From NCBI GenBank assembly GCA_037576195.1, contig CM075103.1, positions 26,372,723-26,436,722 of the forward strand: a DNA stretch of 64,000 nt, given 5' to 3'. Origin of the DNA: Phytoseiulus persimilis (taxonomy: Eukaryota; Arthropoda; Arachnida; Mesostigmata; Phytoseiidae). The position numbers and the translations under genes are program-made. Positions 22,482-35,098 of this stretch are shown here, piece by piece; within the stretch, counting starts at the first letter, position 1, and every line of letters starts with the position of its first letter. The notes below the pieces were generated by a model. That model searched no databases, was not told where the DNA came from, and saw only the letters and a program-made list of their open reading frames with translations.

Positions 22482-22747
22482 ATGTTCGGCCAGGAAGAGT
22501 TGAGTGAAGAGCAAATCCAGGACACATCAAGCTTGGCTTGCGGAAGAGGGGAATGGTATACTGACAGAGTCTCCCCGAGAGGTGGTTATCCTTCAGATGG
22601 ACCCGATTCTAGGACGAGGACGATCGTTCTTCCCTCAGGGAACTGCCTCAATGTATGCGCGCTGATTTTTCATCGAGTGGACCTCACGGCACCCGAAAAT
22701 CATTCTCATCAATATTTACCCCGCACGAAAAGTGTCGTTGAAGATAC
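22482..22747 (+). CDS. Candidate first coding exon, unknown protein
   Basis: ATG opens MFGQEELSEEQIQDTSSLA and the frame continues 88 codons to a donor ATAC|GTGAGC. The opening is acidic and helix-like, and the last part reads DLTAPENHSHQYLPRTKSV. Third-position GC is a little above 50% overall, better at the start. No acceptor is needed if this is the first coding exon, and I found no convincing promoter. No homologue recognised. Confidence 0.25.
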
Positions 22748-22944
22748 GTGAGCACGCTGTGATCACAACCCAAACACTGATCTTGCACAGGGTCGGTGAC
22801 GACCCCAGGCGACAGTGGTTGTTCCGATCCCGTTCTGACCGCAGAAACCGCGAAGTTCGAGAAAGTTGTCCGTCAAATCGAAATTGAATGTTTGAATGTG
22901 GGCTCGGTCGAAGCGAGAAGGATGGTTGAGAACAACTGACTTAC

Positions 22945-23113
22945 CAAGTTGCATCAGGAAGAAATTTCCGCGTAGAGGGAGAGCGGCCAAGATCTGCGGA
23001 ATTTCTATTCGGGCCGCGAGACCGACAGAAACCTCGGTTTCGAGGGAGCCAAACGTGGAACCGCTAGGAACAGCGAGTGCCCTGTTGATGCTCACATGAG
23101 CGGTTCCGTCCAT
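22945..23113 (-). CDS. Candidate exon, possible secreted DM4/12-like protein fragment
   Basis: The minus frame starts MDGTAHVSINRALAVPSGST, continues through VSVGLAARIEIPQ and LPLRGNFFLMQL, and ends at a consensus donor CTTG|GTAAGT. An in-frame stop lies just upstream of the ATG. The order of a P-x-G-S/T-F turn, a hydrophobic strand ending in an IP pair, and a final hydrophobic strand resembles the arthropod DM4/12 family of secreted proteins. The cysteine-containing C-terminal motif of that family was not found, so the resemblance is inference. The frame stays open past the donor. Composition and third-position GC (about 60%) are good. Confidence 0.4.
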
Positions 23114-23263
23114 GCTGAGCGCTTTTTACCCTCATTCTCCCTTCTGTGACCGTGAATCTTCCCAGTCGTTCTTTCAGTCACACATTTCGGAAAGCAAGCA
23201 AGCAAGCGATCTTATGCGTCTAGACTCCCGATCGTATGGGCGGACCGATCCTTGACTCTTCAG

Positions 23264-23418
23264 CACTTGAGGAGCGTGGTCGTCGCTGCCGTCGACGCCG
23301 TCGTCGGAGTGAAATGGTCGACCGAAGTCAATGAGGCGTTGAGAGGCTCCGAAAAAAGGAGCTTAAAAACAGAACCAGCGATCCTAACCGTTATCCAAAA
23401 ATCAATCCACAACAGCAA
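23264..23418 (+). CDS. Candidate internal exon, unknown protein
   Basis: Acceptor CCTTGACTCTTCAG opens a phase-0 frame reading HLRSVVVAAVDAVVGVKWST, then EVNEALRGSEKRSLKTEPAI. It ends at donor GCAA|GTGAGC after 51 codons plus two bases. In the first 27 codons about 23 third positions are G or C. The valine/alanine-rich start comes from a GTC/GCC triplet-rich patch, so repeat-driven bias is a real alternative. The second half has plain composition. No family recognised. Confidence 0.35.
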
Positions 23419-26400
23419 GTGAGCGACGTCGGGGCGGCTCTTCGTCGGTCTTCGCCCGTCGTCGCCATCGTCGTCGTCTTAGTGAGCTACCGTTGAACAA
23501 TCTCGACGAGGAAAAAAGCCGGGGAGAGAAAAACAATATTCTGCCATTGAACAATGAACATCATCCATTCCACTCCAGATTCGGGAGCTCGCCGGACCCC
23601 GCTCCCGAACCTCGCTGCGGCGGCAACGATATTGGTTGCTCGTTGGTGATGTCTCCCCGCAGGCGATGTTGTAAAAGTTTCACACTCGCGCAAATATGTC
23701 ACACCGCGGGTCAAAAGTTGGTTTAGTTCGTCAGTCCTCCTTCCAGCTGATGGTAGGAGTGTTGTTACTAGTAGTAGACAAAAAAAGAGCGGGAAAGTGA
23801 GCCAGAGGGAAAAGTGACTCATCAGTCAAAAAGTTGTGCAATACATTGTTGGCCAAAGCGGCTCCGCGTTCGTTTCGGGATATTGAAACATGGTTTTTGT
23901 TTCGGGCTTTCCTGGCAAGCCATTCATCCCTGAAAAGAGTGACCCGCCATGATGATTGGCAAGGACGATTCATTGTATACTTGAAAGCAAGAAGAAAACG
24001 TGGATGCGAAGACTTCAGAGTCCCATCAGCGAGAAAATCTCGTGATTAAAACTGCCGATCCTCGCAGCCGGCGCGCCAGGGCAAATCCCGAAAGTTCAGC
24101 TGCTCCAAAAGCTCCGTCGTTTCGATGTTCATAGCTCTCGCATGTCGAGATAGAGCGCAACGCCTCCCAAAGTCGACGACCTTTTCATGATTTCCACTCT
24201 CGAGCTTTTGTGCCTCTGCTTCCATATCTAATCTTCGAAATGTCCCGTTCCTTGAGCTAAGGACTCAACAGTATGTCGGAATCAGGACCAGCCAGCCACA
24301 TGACCGAGTTCCGCCGTTCCAGGAGCATACGTGATTTTCTGCGATAAATTCAACAGCTTAACTACTTCTTAATGAACGATTATTCTGAGGCAATGCATAG
24401 CCCTGAGTCACGGCATCCAGTGATCTCAGCCGCACTCTCCCGGAAGAAGGCTTGGATAACCGGTTACTTCGTGGCGGTCCGCCCCCGGGGTTAGGATGCC
24501 CCAACTCTACTCACAGTTCGGAAAACATTAGCTGAATTTCCCGTCAGAGCTCGTTAGTTTTGTCAGGAACTTTCCAAGTACCGAATTACCAAACGCGATG
24601 GGAACTCCCCGAAACAGGCTCGGATCGACTTCTAATGGAGGAACAACCAGCGACTGATTTCTCGTTATTTTTTTGGTGCCTCGCCAACGATACTTCTCGC
24701 ATTCGTTAGATAGGGCTCTGGAGCGGTCGAAAGTATCTCACTTAGGGCCAATGGAAATTGGTAGCGCACCTCGAATCGTCGGAAGAAGCGCTGTTATCGG
24801 AAACGAGCGTGATACCGCACGCAAAACTGGATGAGCCTGCCTCACCTCGTGTATTCAGCATGGAACTGCGCGGCGCGCGCGAACTTTTCATGCGAAGCCC
24901 CATCCACGAACGCATCATGCTGGTCGTCTCAATTCATTCACCCTTCTCGCCTTGCCGATATCCGGCGCGGTTCCTGTTCGCAGTGCCGCTCGCGAGCAGG
25001 ACCACCTATTGACAGTTCGATAGCTGCACCAGCACTCGCAGTACCCGCTGCCGTAGTATTAGGCCGCTGTAACTGCTGGTGGTGGTTTCGACGGGGATGG
25101 ATTTTCAGTCAGACGTTTCGGGAAAGAAGGATCGCGGCAGAAAGGGTCGCGACTTTCGACTAGCTGCATTCGGAGCAGAGCGCTCTAACGCCGCGAACGC
25201 TGCGATCGAACGGATCTGTTTAACGTGAACACAGTGTGTTGCTCGCAAGACTTTTGTGCCCCTCGTCATCGACGTGTGCTCCGAAGGTAAGAACCGCTGC
25301 GGCGATTAGACGACCGTGTCCACCATCGAGTGACGGTTTATGTATCGTGTTGGTGCGCTCACGCGATCTTGGATTAAAACTCGTGAAGCGGAACTCCGCG
25401 TTGGACACTGTGCGGAGCCGAAAAGAGCTTCTCGGGACACCACTCCGTCATCATGGCCCAGTGTTCGTTTGCTCTGAAATCCCGATTCTTCAGGATGACG
25501 AAGGAGAGCGCAGTCTGCCCGAAGATCGGATCTTCAAACGAAAGGAGGGCAGACCGTTATTTCGTCTTGGCGGAGAGAAACAAAGGAAGCGCCAGAGGGT
25601 CGAATCAAATTTTCGTCGGGAGGCCTTTCAGAGAAGAAGAACTCAACGGGTTCCGGGTGCGTTCCGAATCCCATCGAGTTCGCGTTTTTTTCCGCACGTT
25701 CTTCCGAACGAGCACCGAGGCGAAGTCTATTCGCCTCTCGACCGCTCTCAGAACCTCGGAGAGGTGCGCGCGACCGTTTAAGTCGTGGCAGATGCCGCTA
25801 ATGATCGGGACGGAGCCCGAGCTCGAGGCTTGAAAGAGTTGCCCAGACTCTAATTTATCTTCGTGACGTTATGTCACCCCGTCTCACACTCTCCGCCGGT
25901 CGATCCGTGCGACTCGGTCTCCGCCGCCCCGTTCCCCCAGCCGCTCCTCCTCTCCCGCCACCGGAACGACCGAGTCAGGGGGGGGGGGGGGCATTGTTTA
26001 CATGGCATGGATGTGAAATTAGTGGAATCGAGCACCGGCGGCGGCAGTGGATGGAGTTGAGCATTGGAGCCGGGCGAGGCTGCAAACCTCGGCTTCGCCT
26101 TCCTGGATTCCTGGCGAGCAATCATCCGGAAAGCTCAGAGCAACCCTTCGAGCGAAATTCAGACCAGCGTAACTCTTGCTTCGAATTCCACCAGCTTCGG
26201 GTTTCTACTCTGATCCGAGCGGCACGGCCCGGTCGGTCGGCGCTTGTAGACCGCGTGTGTTTCGACTACCGTCGGACGGTCGTCGGATATGGCGATGGCC
26301 GGCCGGCTGGATGGAGAGGCGGCCGCTGCTTGAACTCTGGCAGTGGCTGCCTCGCTCGACCCCGTCCGGTTGGCGATTAGCTTTCAGCTAGCTAGCTAAA

Positions 26401-29400
26401 CGACACACCGGATGATTTTCGGTTCTGTGACGAGTTTGGTGGCACCGCTCGATTCGATAGCGGTGTTCGTTGGTGGCGGCGGTGAAGGCGGCGGACCACT
26501 GGACCGCTGGCTGAGTTTATGTGGGTTTCCATTCACACAGAGCCACACCGTGGGGCGAGCATGCCGCTGTCTGTTGTGTCAACGGTATTATGAACGGAGC
26601 CAAGGTCGGCGCTTCTAAGATGCAGCCGCTGGTGCAGTTACAGCTACGCAGTGAAGTCGCGGCGGCGGCGGCAACGACGGCCGACAAACCCGGGGTTGAA
26701 GAAGACGCCGATTCAAGAAAAGACAGAACACTTATTTCTGAAAACTATCAACTGTCAGCTTAGGATTCAGGACACTTCGGGGAAGCACTGGGCTGACACG
26801 GCCGGCCTCCTTGGGAAACACGCGTCAAGTTCTCGGCGTGAACTTCGAGGTCAGAAGGAAGCAACGGAAGAACCGAGAACGACGAGTCTGATCTAAGGGC
26901 AATTCGATACTCGATGCGCGGTTCTCACTGAGTCGCAGATTCTAGCGAAATATGCAGTTGGCGATTTCCCGATGGATTCGGTTCCGGGCGCGGGGATCTG
27001 CGAGTTCCGAGCCCGGCAATATTTGATTTTCAAAGTTTATGGATCATAAAGTTTGCGGATCCAGAGCCTTTGAAGTGCGCAGCCTACGGGGCTGCACGGT
27101 GCTCAGTCGCATTCGCCTACTTTTCGTTCCGGAAACTGCGAGCTCCTACACAGCAGTGTCAACTCAGCGCCGGGGCGCGAGCAAACTTCCGAAAACGTGT
27201 TTGCTGCCACGAAAAACCACTGTATCTGCCTTTCGAGAATATTCTCGCATTCCGGTCTCGCGTCGTTTTTCGTCCCGGTGAACCTTTGGCGTTATCGCCC
27301 GCTCGGTTGGTCTTCAACGGGCGACGTCAACGAAGACGAAGATTCGAAGACGGGGCGAAGAGAGAAGATCGATACTGTGAAAATAGACTCAGCGCCCTAC
27401 CGGATAGATGCTCGAGGAAATCCGACGGCTCTGTCCGTTTTAGTGTGACCATTCCTGCTCTTTCAATTTTCTCCAACTACCGTGCGATCCCGATGCGCGA
27501 CATTGCTGCGGCGTCGCGGGTCCGGTGTTAAAAAGCCGCCGCAGCCCTCTGACATCCATCCAAGCCTTCTTTTCTCACACTCGGGTTTTCCGTCCGTTCG
27601 TTCTTTTTTCCCGGAACGAAAGGAGAACCAAAGTTCCTCGCCTTCGGATCTCGTCGCGGTCGTCCGCTGTGTCTCGTGAAGGTTTCGTTGATGAGGCACC
27701 GGATGGCGATCGATTTCAAACTTTTCCTCCCTACTTTCCTTGGCCGTGAAGCATCCGTCTCCAATAAAATGGCGGAAACGAACGAACGATAATCGCTCCA
27801 CGGAATATTCCCTAGTGTCTAATGATTCTTCTGCTTTCTTGTTTTTCCAAAAGCGGACAGATGTTCTACGACGAATAACCTGAAGAGTAACTCATTCGGA
27901 AGCCGTGGATTGTCTGCATCTGATCAAGATCTTCGCTGTTCCCTTCCGCCTTCTATTTCCACTCTTATACCTGTTACCTGGTATCTGTTGAGTTGATAAG
28001 ACGATCTGCTTATCGAGTTTAGTTTCCGTCCAGGTCCGATCCCGCTGGAGTTCCGTCGAATAATAAATAACTTTGTTTGCTTCTGACAGAACAAAGTGCC
28101 GACGCTACGGCTGTCGGCGTTCAGTTAACATTATTTCAAGAAGAAAGAACTTGACTTCGAGAAGGGTTCCGGATTCTCGGAAGAGGTCAAAACCTCAATT
28201 CGGGAAAGCTCTTCAAAATTGCTTCCTCGCCCCTCCTGTCCTTGTGAAGCGGATAACTCCACCTACTATCGAAATTCACAAGGAAAACAAAACTTCGTGG
28301 AGGATCCGCGAGGTTCTTCGCGGCTTTGGAGTTCTTACAAGCAGCCCGGAGGATTCCCTATTCATACATCTCAGGAGTCTTTCCGATTCTGGAAGCTTTC
28401 TTACCGCGCAAAACAACATCGAGAAATTTCCTGATCTCATGGAATGCATAAATGAGTTTCGAGCTCCCCGGACCGATAACTGTTCTCAGGAACAGGTGGA
28501 AAGGTTCTTGAGTGCTCGACAAAACGTCTTCTGTTCGACGGTGTGAGGCCTCCATCACGGAGGAAGAGAAGGACGACTTGTCCTTGATTAAGGCTCCGCC
28601 GGCTCCGAGTCTCCCGTTTCGTTCAGGTCTCCGAGTCCGCCGATTCTTCCTTGTTCCAATGTCTTTTTCCAAGCCTAACAAGACAAATTGACAGGGGAAA
28701 TCGCTTGAGCGATGGTATTCTCGAGGCATTCATTCTAGCACTAACCAACCACGAGACACAACCGTGGCGAGAACTTCGGCTTGGACGTCTGAAAGGGAGA
28801 ACCGCTTCCTGGAATATTTCTATCCCGACCGGCAACGATTCTGTCCATCGACGGTCATTTGACGAGCCGCAGAATCTTCGTTACCTGGATGATTGAATGA
28901 TTCGAATCGTTTTTGTTGTCAATTCCGCCGTCAGACCGACCGTCGGAATGGGAGGATCCATGGAAAAAAAAACTGCAGCGATTTCGCGTGACTAGAACGA
29001 AAACGGCAATCGCTGATTCCTCGGTAAATGTGCGCTGCTCCCGTAGCACCCTCGTTGCTTTGTGCGGAGCCCCTGTGGCAACTGGATGACATTGTGTCAC
29101 GTTCGTCGTAGCGTATTGTATCACCACACTTTCATATTGTGATACTTTTTCTTCATTCTTCCGTGTCCTGGTTCCACCGAGTGGTACTTTCGTGATATTG
29201 TGTGGCTCCGGAAGGAGCTCGCCCCACTGAATGCGGAATCCTCCAGTCAGACTCCCCGCGAACTCTGCAGACTCCGGGCGGTCCTTCGACGCCAGAATTC
29301 CCGAGCTTTTCGATGGGATTCTCGGACCTGTTACAGCCCTGTGTCACTCACACCGAGTGAATTCAGCGCATCATGGGCGAGTTCCCATTCTGAAGTTCAG

Positions 29401-32400
29401 GAATAATTTGTCTTTCGCCTCTCACGGACTAGTCATCCCAAAATCGGATAGTGGAGCGGGTAGCCTGTGTGTTTCGTTCCATGCGGCCCACCTCCATTTT
29501 TTTCTCGGTTTCACTACAATGTCAAATGTACGTCAGAGAATCCGTAGGCTTGAACGCCACGCGCCGCGAGCGGATTCGTCGCCACCTCGGCCATGATGGG
29601 TTGTAGAAATTATTTGATTCAATTACATCCTAACGCAATACTCCAACTCAAAGCGCCGCCGAATATTGAAGTGCATCCAAGGGAGTTGAGCGGGAACCAA
29701 AACACGTTCTGCGCGTTCTACGGCACGGAATCTGCGATGGCGGTCACGGTGATTAGTGCACGCGTTATTTGTCTGACTTCATTTCCACTTTTCCCGGTCT
29801 TACACCCACGCGAAACCTCTCGGATTCCAAAGGAGTGCCGGATACAGTCGTGTATGAATCGGAGTTTTCATGAATGTTTTTGCGGCTTTCGGCGAATTTC
29901 CGAAAATCGGTTCTCCCATACGATTGAGTCGCCGATTTTCTCCGCTTCGTTTGAATTGACGGAACCCGATGAGAAGGATTGCATTACAGCGATATCGGAA
30001 AGCGGCTCCGTTCAGTGAACTAGCTGAGAAACGAGCGAAAGAACGGGGACACATCGAAAACTCCTGTTTTTTTTTTTATTATCACCGCGAAATGTTGTGG
30101 TAAGCCACCGATGGCGGAGACGAACCATTAAGCAAGCTCGGAAAACGGCGATCCCCGGGAAAAAGCTCAGATTGCCGTTCAATTCAGATGTTCGCGGCGT
30201 TGATGAAACGGAAGTTCGGGGGTTTTCGCAGATTTTTTGTCCATGTATCCCACCGTTCCCCTTTATTCCAACGATACCCCAATGTGCGGCCAATGATCGA
30301 TTGCGGAATTGATCTCCCAGAACGCTTCTCATTCTCGAAACGTTTTTCCCGCACCAAGCTATTCTTGATCATTGCAACTTCGATTTAGGACTATGAGCAG
30401 GGAATGGTTCGAAGTCGATGTGTTTCAAAATCGCTCTCAAACTCGCAAGTAGTCGCTGAGCTTTTCGACGATTTCGCCGAGCTCCGAGATCCATCATTGC
30501 TCTCCAGAACAGCTTCAAACGCTCTATTGACGATTCTTTGCTGTTAGTGTTTTGGTCAAGGAGAGGTGATCATTCGGTGACCGCTTCTCGGAATCGAAAC
30601 AGATATATTCTCGACTTTCTGATGAAGAATCAGCGAGACCGATCATCCTATACAGAGTAACGTTGCGTGCACACCCTTGGCGTAGTGTCGCGTAAATACA
30701 ACTGTGTGTCCGATGCCTGCGTCTGGCGGGGAGCGAACTTCACTGGCTCTTCGAAATCTGCCAGAAAATAGCTCAACCGGCTCCTCGACCGAATTTTTGT
30801 TTTAACTCACAAGACAAGATGATTGAGCGGAAACTCAAGATGGCTCAGGACTCGCAAAGCGCTCGGTGGCACTTCGGCGGTGCCTTTCTCCACTGTTGGA
30901 GGCTTGGCTTGTTGTTCCGGTGACCAAGAGGCTGGTCGCGAGGACCCGCGAGAACGATTCCGTTCGGCTTTCTGTTGGGATATCTGCCGCGAAAGGTTTC
31001 GCCCGGAGCCCGTACAAGTCAACTCGACTTTTATAGAGGCTCTCAGGATATTGTGGAGGATTGGATTGGAATGAGCTGATGTTGCTACCTTTTGTGCTCT
31101 GCTTGGTGCTGCAGTGGGCTCGCCACAGAAACAAACCCGAAACGTCTGCTCTGCAATTTCATTCATGACACGAGTAACGAAGCAGGGAAGCGCAGATCAG
31201 AGAAACACTCGGATCTCGGTATGCGATTCGACCTCTAGTTCATGACGTGTTCGAAGAAGAGGCTGCCACAAGAAAAGAACTCCAAGCCAAGTGATTGGCC
31301 CATCTCAGGGCCTGATCCAGAGAACTAGGTTCTGAGAGGAGAGCATTGGGAGGCAGCCGTAGCCAAGGCTTCCACTTGAGGAACGGACACACGAATCTAA
31401 CGGATGAAAGTGACGTAGACGAGACAAAGGCTGAATTCCCTCAGGGAGCCGCTCACTCGTTCGCCGACTTCCACGTTGACAGCCTTCTTCTCGCCTGTTC
31501 AGCCTCTTAAGAGCCGCTTCTTATTTAGAGCGCAGCAGCTTTGTACGCAATCGTGGCGTTGGCGTCGGTCGTAGCAAGAGCCGAAACTCGAGCCGCAAAA
31601 CTTCCGATTGCGCAGACGTAACCGTGACCGAAGTCTCACCATCGTTCCGCTGCTAGAACCACCAGTAGCCGTTGCTGGTGGATTGGCTGCTCCTTCGAGC
31701 GTCGATGATCGCCAACTCCTCGGCTCGTATCGGTCCCCAGTGAGCCGGGTTCGTGACTCATTCCGCGAGTGGAACTCAGCGGCGGCTCTACTTTCTCTTC
31801 GTGCTATCCCAGAGGATCGTCTTCGATGCCTAATCTCACATCTCAGCTCAATTTGGCAGCCACCAGCAGGGCGGGGTAGCTGCGCTGTTCATCGGGCGGA
31901 CGTCAATCTTCATTCGCGTCGTAGACATAGTATACACGAGTATACTCCAAGTCAATTATGTCCCCCCGGCGATCCCCTCAGTGTTCTCCACGTTCCCCTC
32001 CCCATTCCCGGTAGCAATATGCCCCGAAAGTCATCATCTCCCCCCCCGGATCATTTTTCAGCGCCACGGGGTGCCTTCCGTCCGCGATGTTTCCATCTTG
32101 AGACACCTCGTACATCGACTCCCCGTTCCTCGCTCCCATCCCCTCCCCTATCGGCACCCACTCACCCAGTGGCGTTTGATGTGAATTTATGTATGATTCT
32201 CTCTACCAACCGGTCACGGTATATCATCCACTCCATCGATTCAATCCTCCTCTTATTTTGGCTGGTGCAAACTCCCAAGCCTCCCGGTTCCCCCACTGAG
32301 CGGGAACCTTTCGAGGGGGGAAGATGGCAGGGAGCAGGGAGGGATGGCTGACTGGCTCGCCTATTGTGCCTCATCAATCATTCGGCTGGTCCGTCGTTCA

Positions 32401-33670
32401 TTCGTTCGCGTCAATGATTACGACGCATCGGGGCCTTGCCCTCCCTAGTTTGTTTCAGCTAGATAAGACTTCACCCCACCACTCTGTCGTTGCCTCTGTC
32501 GTTGAGTTGACAACCATCGTTTGCTGCAACTTTCACCGCGTCCAACACCGGTTTTGCCGCTCGCCGAGCTGCTCCCAGCAGGAATATCCCCTAAGTAACG
32601 GATTCCGCCCAGATGGCCACGTTTCGCGTGCCGCTCACAATATCCCCGCGAGCAACGAGCGGAGTGGAAATCTGCGCAGTTCCGTTTTTCTTGTTGTGTT
32701 TCGCTCCTCCGAGCAAAACAGACGGCATCGATGAGAACCTGGATGCGGATTCTGGAGACAAACACTCCCCGCGTCCAGCGCATCTCATAAGCCGAGTTTC
32801 GAGCCGCAGTGGTGAACTTGGTCGCTGTTGTCGTTGAAACAAAAATTCGGAGGAATCCGTTGCCGTAATGGCGCCCTGGATGCATTGCTGATTGGCTCAC
32901 TAGAGAGCTGTGTTGGGCGTTGCACGAGAGCCGACTACCAGCCGGGCGGTGGATTGAAGTAGCCAGCAGACGACGGAATCAGTAGGAGAACATGGCGGGT
33001 GAGAGGAAAAAGGGGAAAAACGCCTTGGGACACAACCGCTTATTAGAGTTTTTCCTCAGAACTAGGTGTATGAGTTCTCTCACGCTCGACCAGTTTCTCC
33101 TTCTGGTCTCCAATAGACCAGCTTTGTCGCGAGAATCAGCCAGCAGAGCAACGGTGGATGCCGAGAAAAGAGATGCGAGGGGAGGACGGGAGATTCTCCC
33201 AGTTCCTAATCCCAGCCAAGCGTCGTCGCGAGAGCTTCGGTCGGTGTTGCATCTGAAAAGTCAGCAGTTGCACCTGGAAAGTTATGCCGTAATATGGCGG
33301 TTATCATAGCAGAGAATCCGACAGGCGTAGGGTGCAGCGGGGGTTAGAGGATGGAAACAGGTTTCCACGTTTGTGGAAGATTCACACTCGTCGAGATTCA
33401 AACAAACTCCTGTCTCGAAACGCAGGCACAGGGAAACGACTCCTTCGTTGGGAAATCCATAAAAACCGCCTTCGGCATGGCAACGAACGGGTCTGGGAGG
33501 AGCTGTGAAAAGTCAATCATGCTTCTGCTGCGAACAGTAGGACCGGGAGTTGTGGCAGCGGTTCGAGCCGCGGTCGCTCGGCTGGTAGGCTGTTTGGCAG
33601 GCGGTAGTCGCCAAAAGGAGCAGCGCCAGTTTAGCGGTTCATTTCTCAAAGTCAGAAAGCGCAGAAATGT
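23419..33670. other. Ten kilobases without a firmly supported gene
   Basis: Weak leads only. A minus frame from 23822 begins with a signal-peptide-like run but has poor codon bias. A short plus exon ends FVPLVIDVCSE at a GAAG|GTAAGA donor (25285). A 157-codon plus frame lies at 28073-28546. Poly-G occupies 25978-25991. Around 26.2-26.4 kb the sequence is rich in CCGGC/CTGG tetranucleotides. No exon has both good ends and bias. Confidence 0.35.
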
Positions 33671-35098
33671 TCAGTCCGTCCATTTCTTCCCTCGCAAGGA
33701 AGAGACTTTGCCCGCTTGCACCATGCGGCAGGGGTCCAAGCAACCGTCCGACAGTTCCCTGGTCCCCTCTGGCTTTTCTAGAACCTCCTCTTTGTCTGCT
33801 CTGCTCTTTAGGTTGCTCCTGCCACCCTTCTGCCCTATCCTCATCCCGCAAAACTCGTACTCCCCTTCCGACCCCAGAAACCCCAAGGGTAAGAGCCCCT
33901 GCGTTCTTCGACATCCCGCCTCTCCCTCTTCCCATTCATTTCTCCCTCTCCCCCAGATATCTGAGAGAAAAGGAGAGTTCTTCTTCCCATAAGTTCTCGG
34001 CTCGTTGTGCTCTGTAGCTATTTCAAACCCTTTCCTTTCACCACTTGGCACTTGCTTCTCCCCTTTTCCTCGACCCCCCCCCCTGTCCCTCGACTCATCC
34101 CCCACATTCCCTCTCCTGATTTCCAGCCCCTTCTCCCATGTCCGTCGGAGCAGTTCCCGGAGCGGTCGCCTCGAAATAGTGATGCTCTCTCTTCGGAAGC
34201 CATCTAAGCGGGAGATTGGACCGGACAAGTATGGAAAGAGAGTATTTGAGGGAGCCAGCTTTTGCCTTTTTTGCGTTCCTTCCCTCTTCAAGCCGCTGCC
34301 CCTCCTGTCGGCCTGCCTGCGTGCCTGTCTGCCAGCCGGAGACTTTTGAAGCTTTTGATGCCGTCTGAGCAAACTCCTCGAGGATTTTCTCTCCATGAGG
34401 GTCGGCTCTGGGCGCCAGCTTGGAGGACTCTTGAGGTGGATAAGGAGTTTGTGGTAGGATCGTTTTCCGATCCTGCTCTCGCCGTGGTCGACGGCGTTAG
34501 CGCCTTCGAAGCTGCCAGGAGGGGGTTTCTTGGTAACCAGCAGCGGTGAATCCGATGGAAATCGTTGACGTCGCTCGCCTTTATGACCACAGCGACACTT
34601 CTCCCGTTCACTCCTGTGACATTTGCCGAGTCCGTTCTCCCGGATGTTCATTCCTCGCTCTCCTGAGTTGTCCTGAATGTTCCTCCCATTACGGCTCCTC
34701 AATGCGGAAGGACTCGATAGGGTTTCGAGAGATCGGGAATGAAAGTATTTTCCTCGGAAAGATATCACGACGGAGGCGATGGAGGAGTACTTGTGAGCGG
34801 AGCTCGCATGGAAAAAGAGGCTACCATTCGAGAGTCGTGCGATGAGAGGTGCTATTGGGGGGGGGGGCTGCGGCGAGCCACGTTTCGAGTGGGCGCGAGT
34901 AAGCGCGCGCTCTGAGATAGGGAGGAAGGAGCAGCTGTTCAACTCCGGTCCGAAAACGGAGGGACGAGAGTCGGACGAAGCCAGCTCGGACGATTCTTTT
35001 CCGTTGACGGAAGAAAGGTGATTCCTTTCGGCAAACCCTGTGGCGGATGGACCTGCGATGGGTGGATCGGGGAGAAGCCAGCCGGAGCTAGGTTTCAC
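33671..35098. other. Strand-skewed tract with a 475-codon minus open frame
   Basis: The plus strand is pyrimidine-rich over much of 33.66-34.35 kb, so the minus strand is purine-rich and poor in stop codons containing T. The minus frame is uninterrupted for 475 codons but low in complexity, with arginine, serine, lysine and glycine runs and no recognisable domain. I read it as a composition effect rather than a gene, but it is the longest frame here and worth testing. G runs include 34857-34867. Confidence 0.4.

Noticed and set aside
23487-23822. Minus frame beginning with a signal-peptide-like hydrophobic run
   Set aside because: AT-rich third positions, no donor or acceptor, and a plus-strand acceptor with an open frame overlaps it.
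31608-32351. 247-codon plus open frame
   Set aside because: Composition is proline/serine/arginine with no domain. The plus strand is C-rich here, which lowers stop frequency, and there are no matching splice signals.
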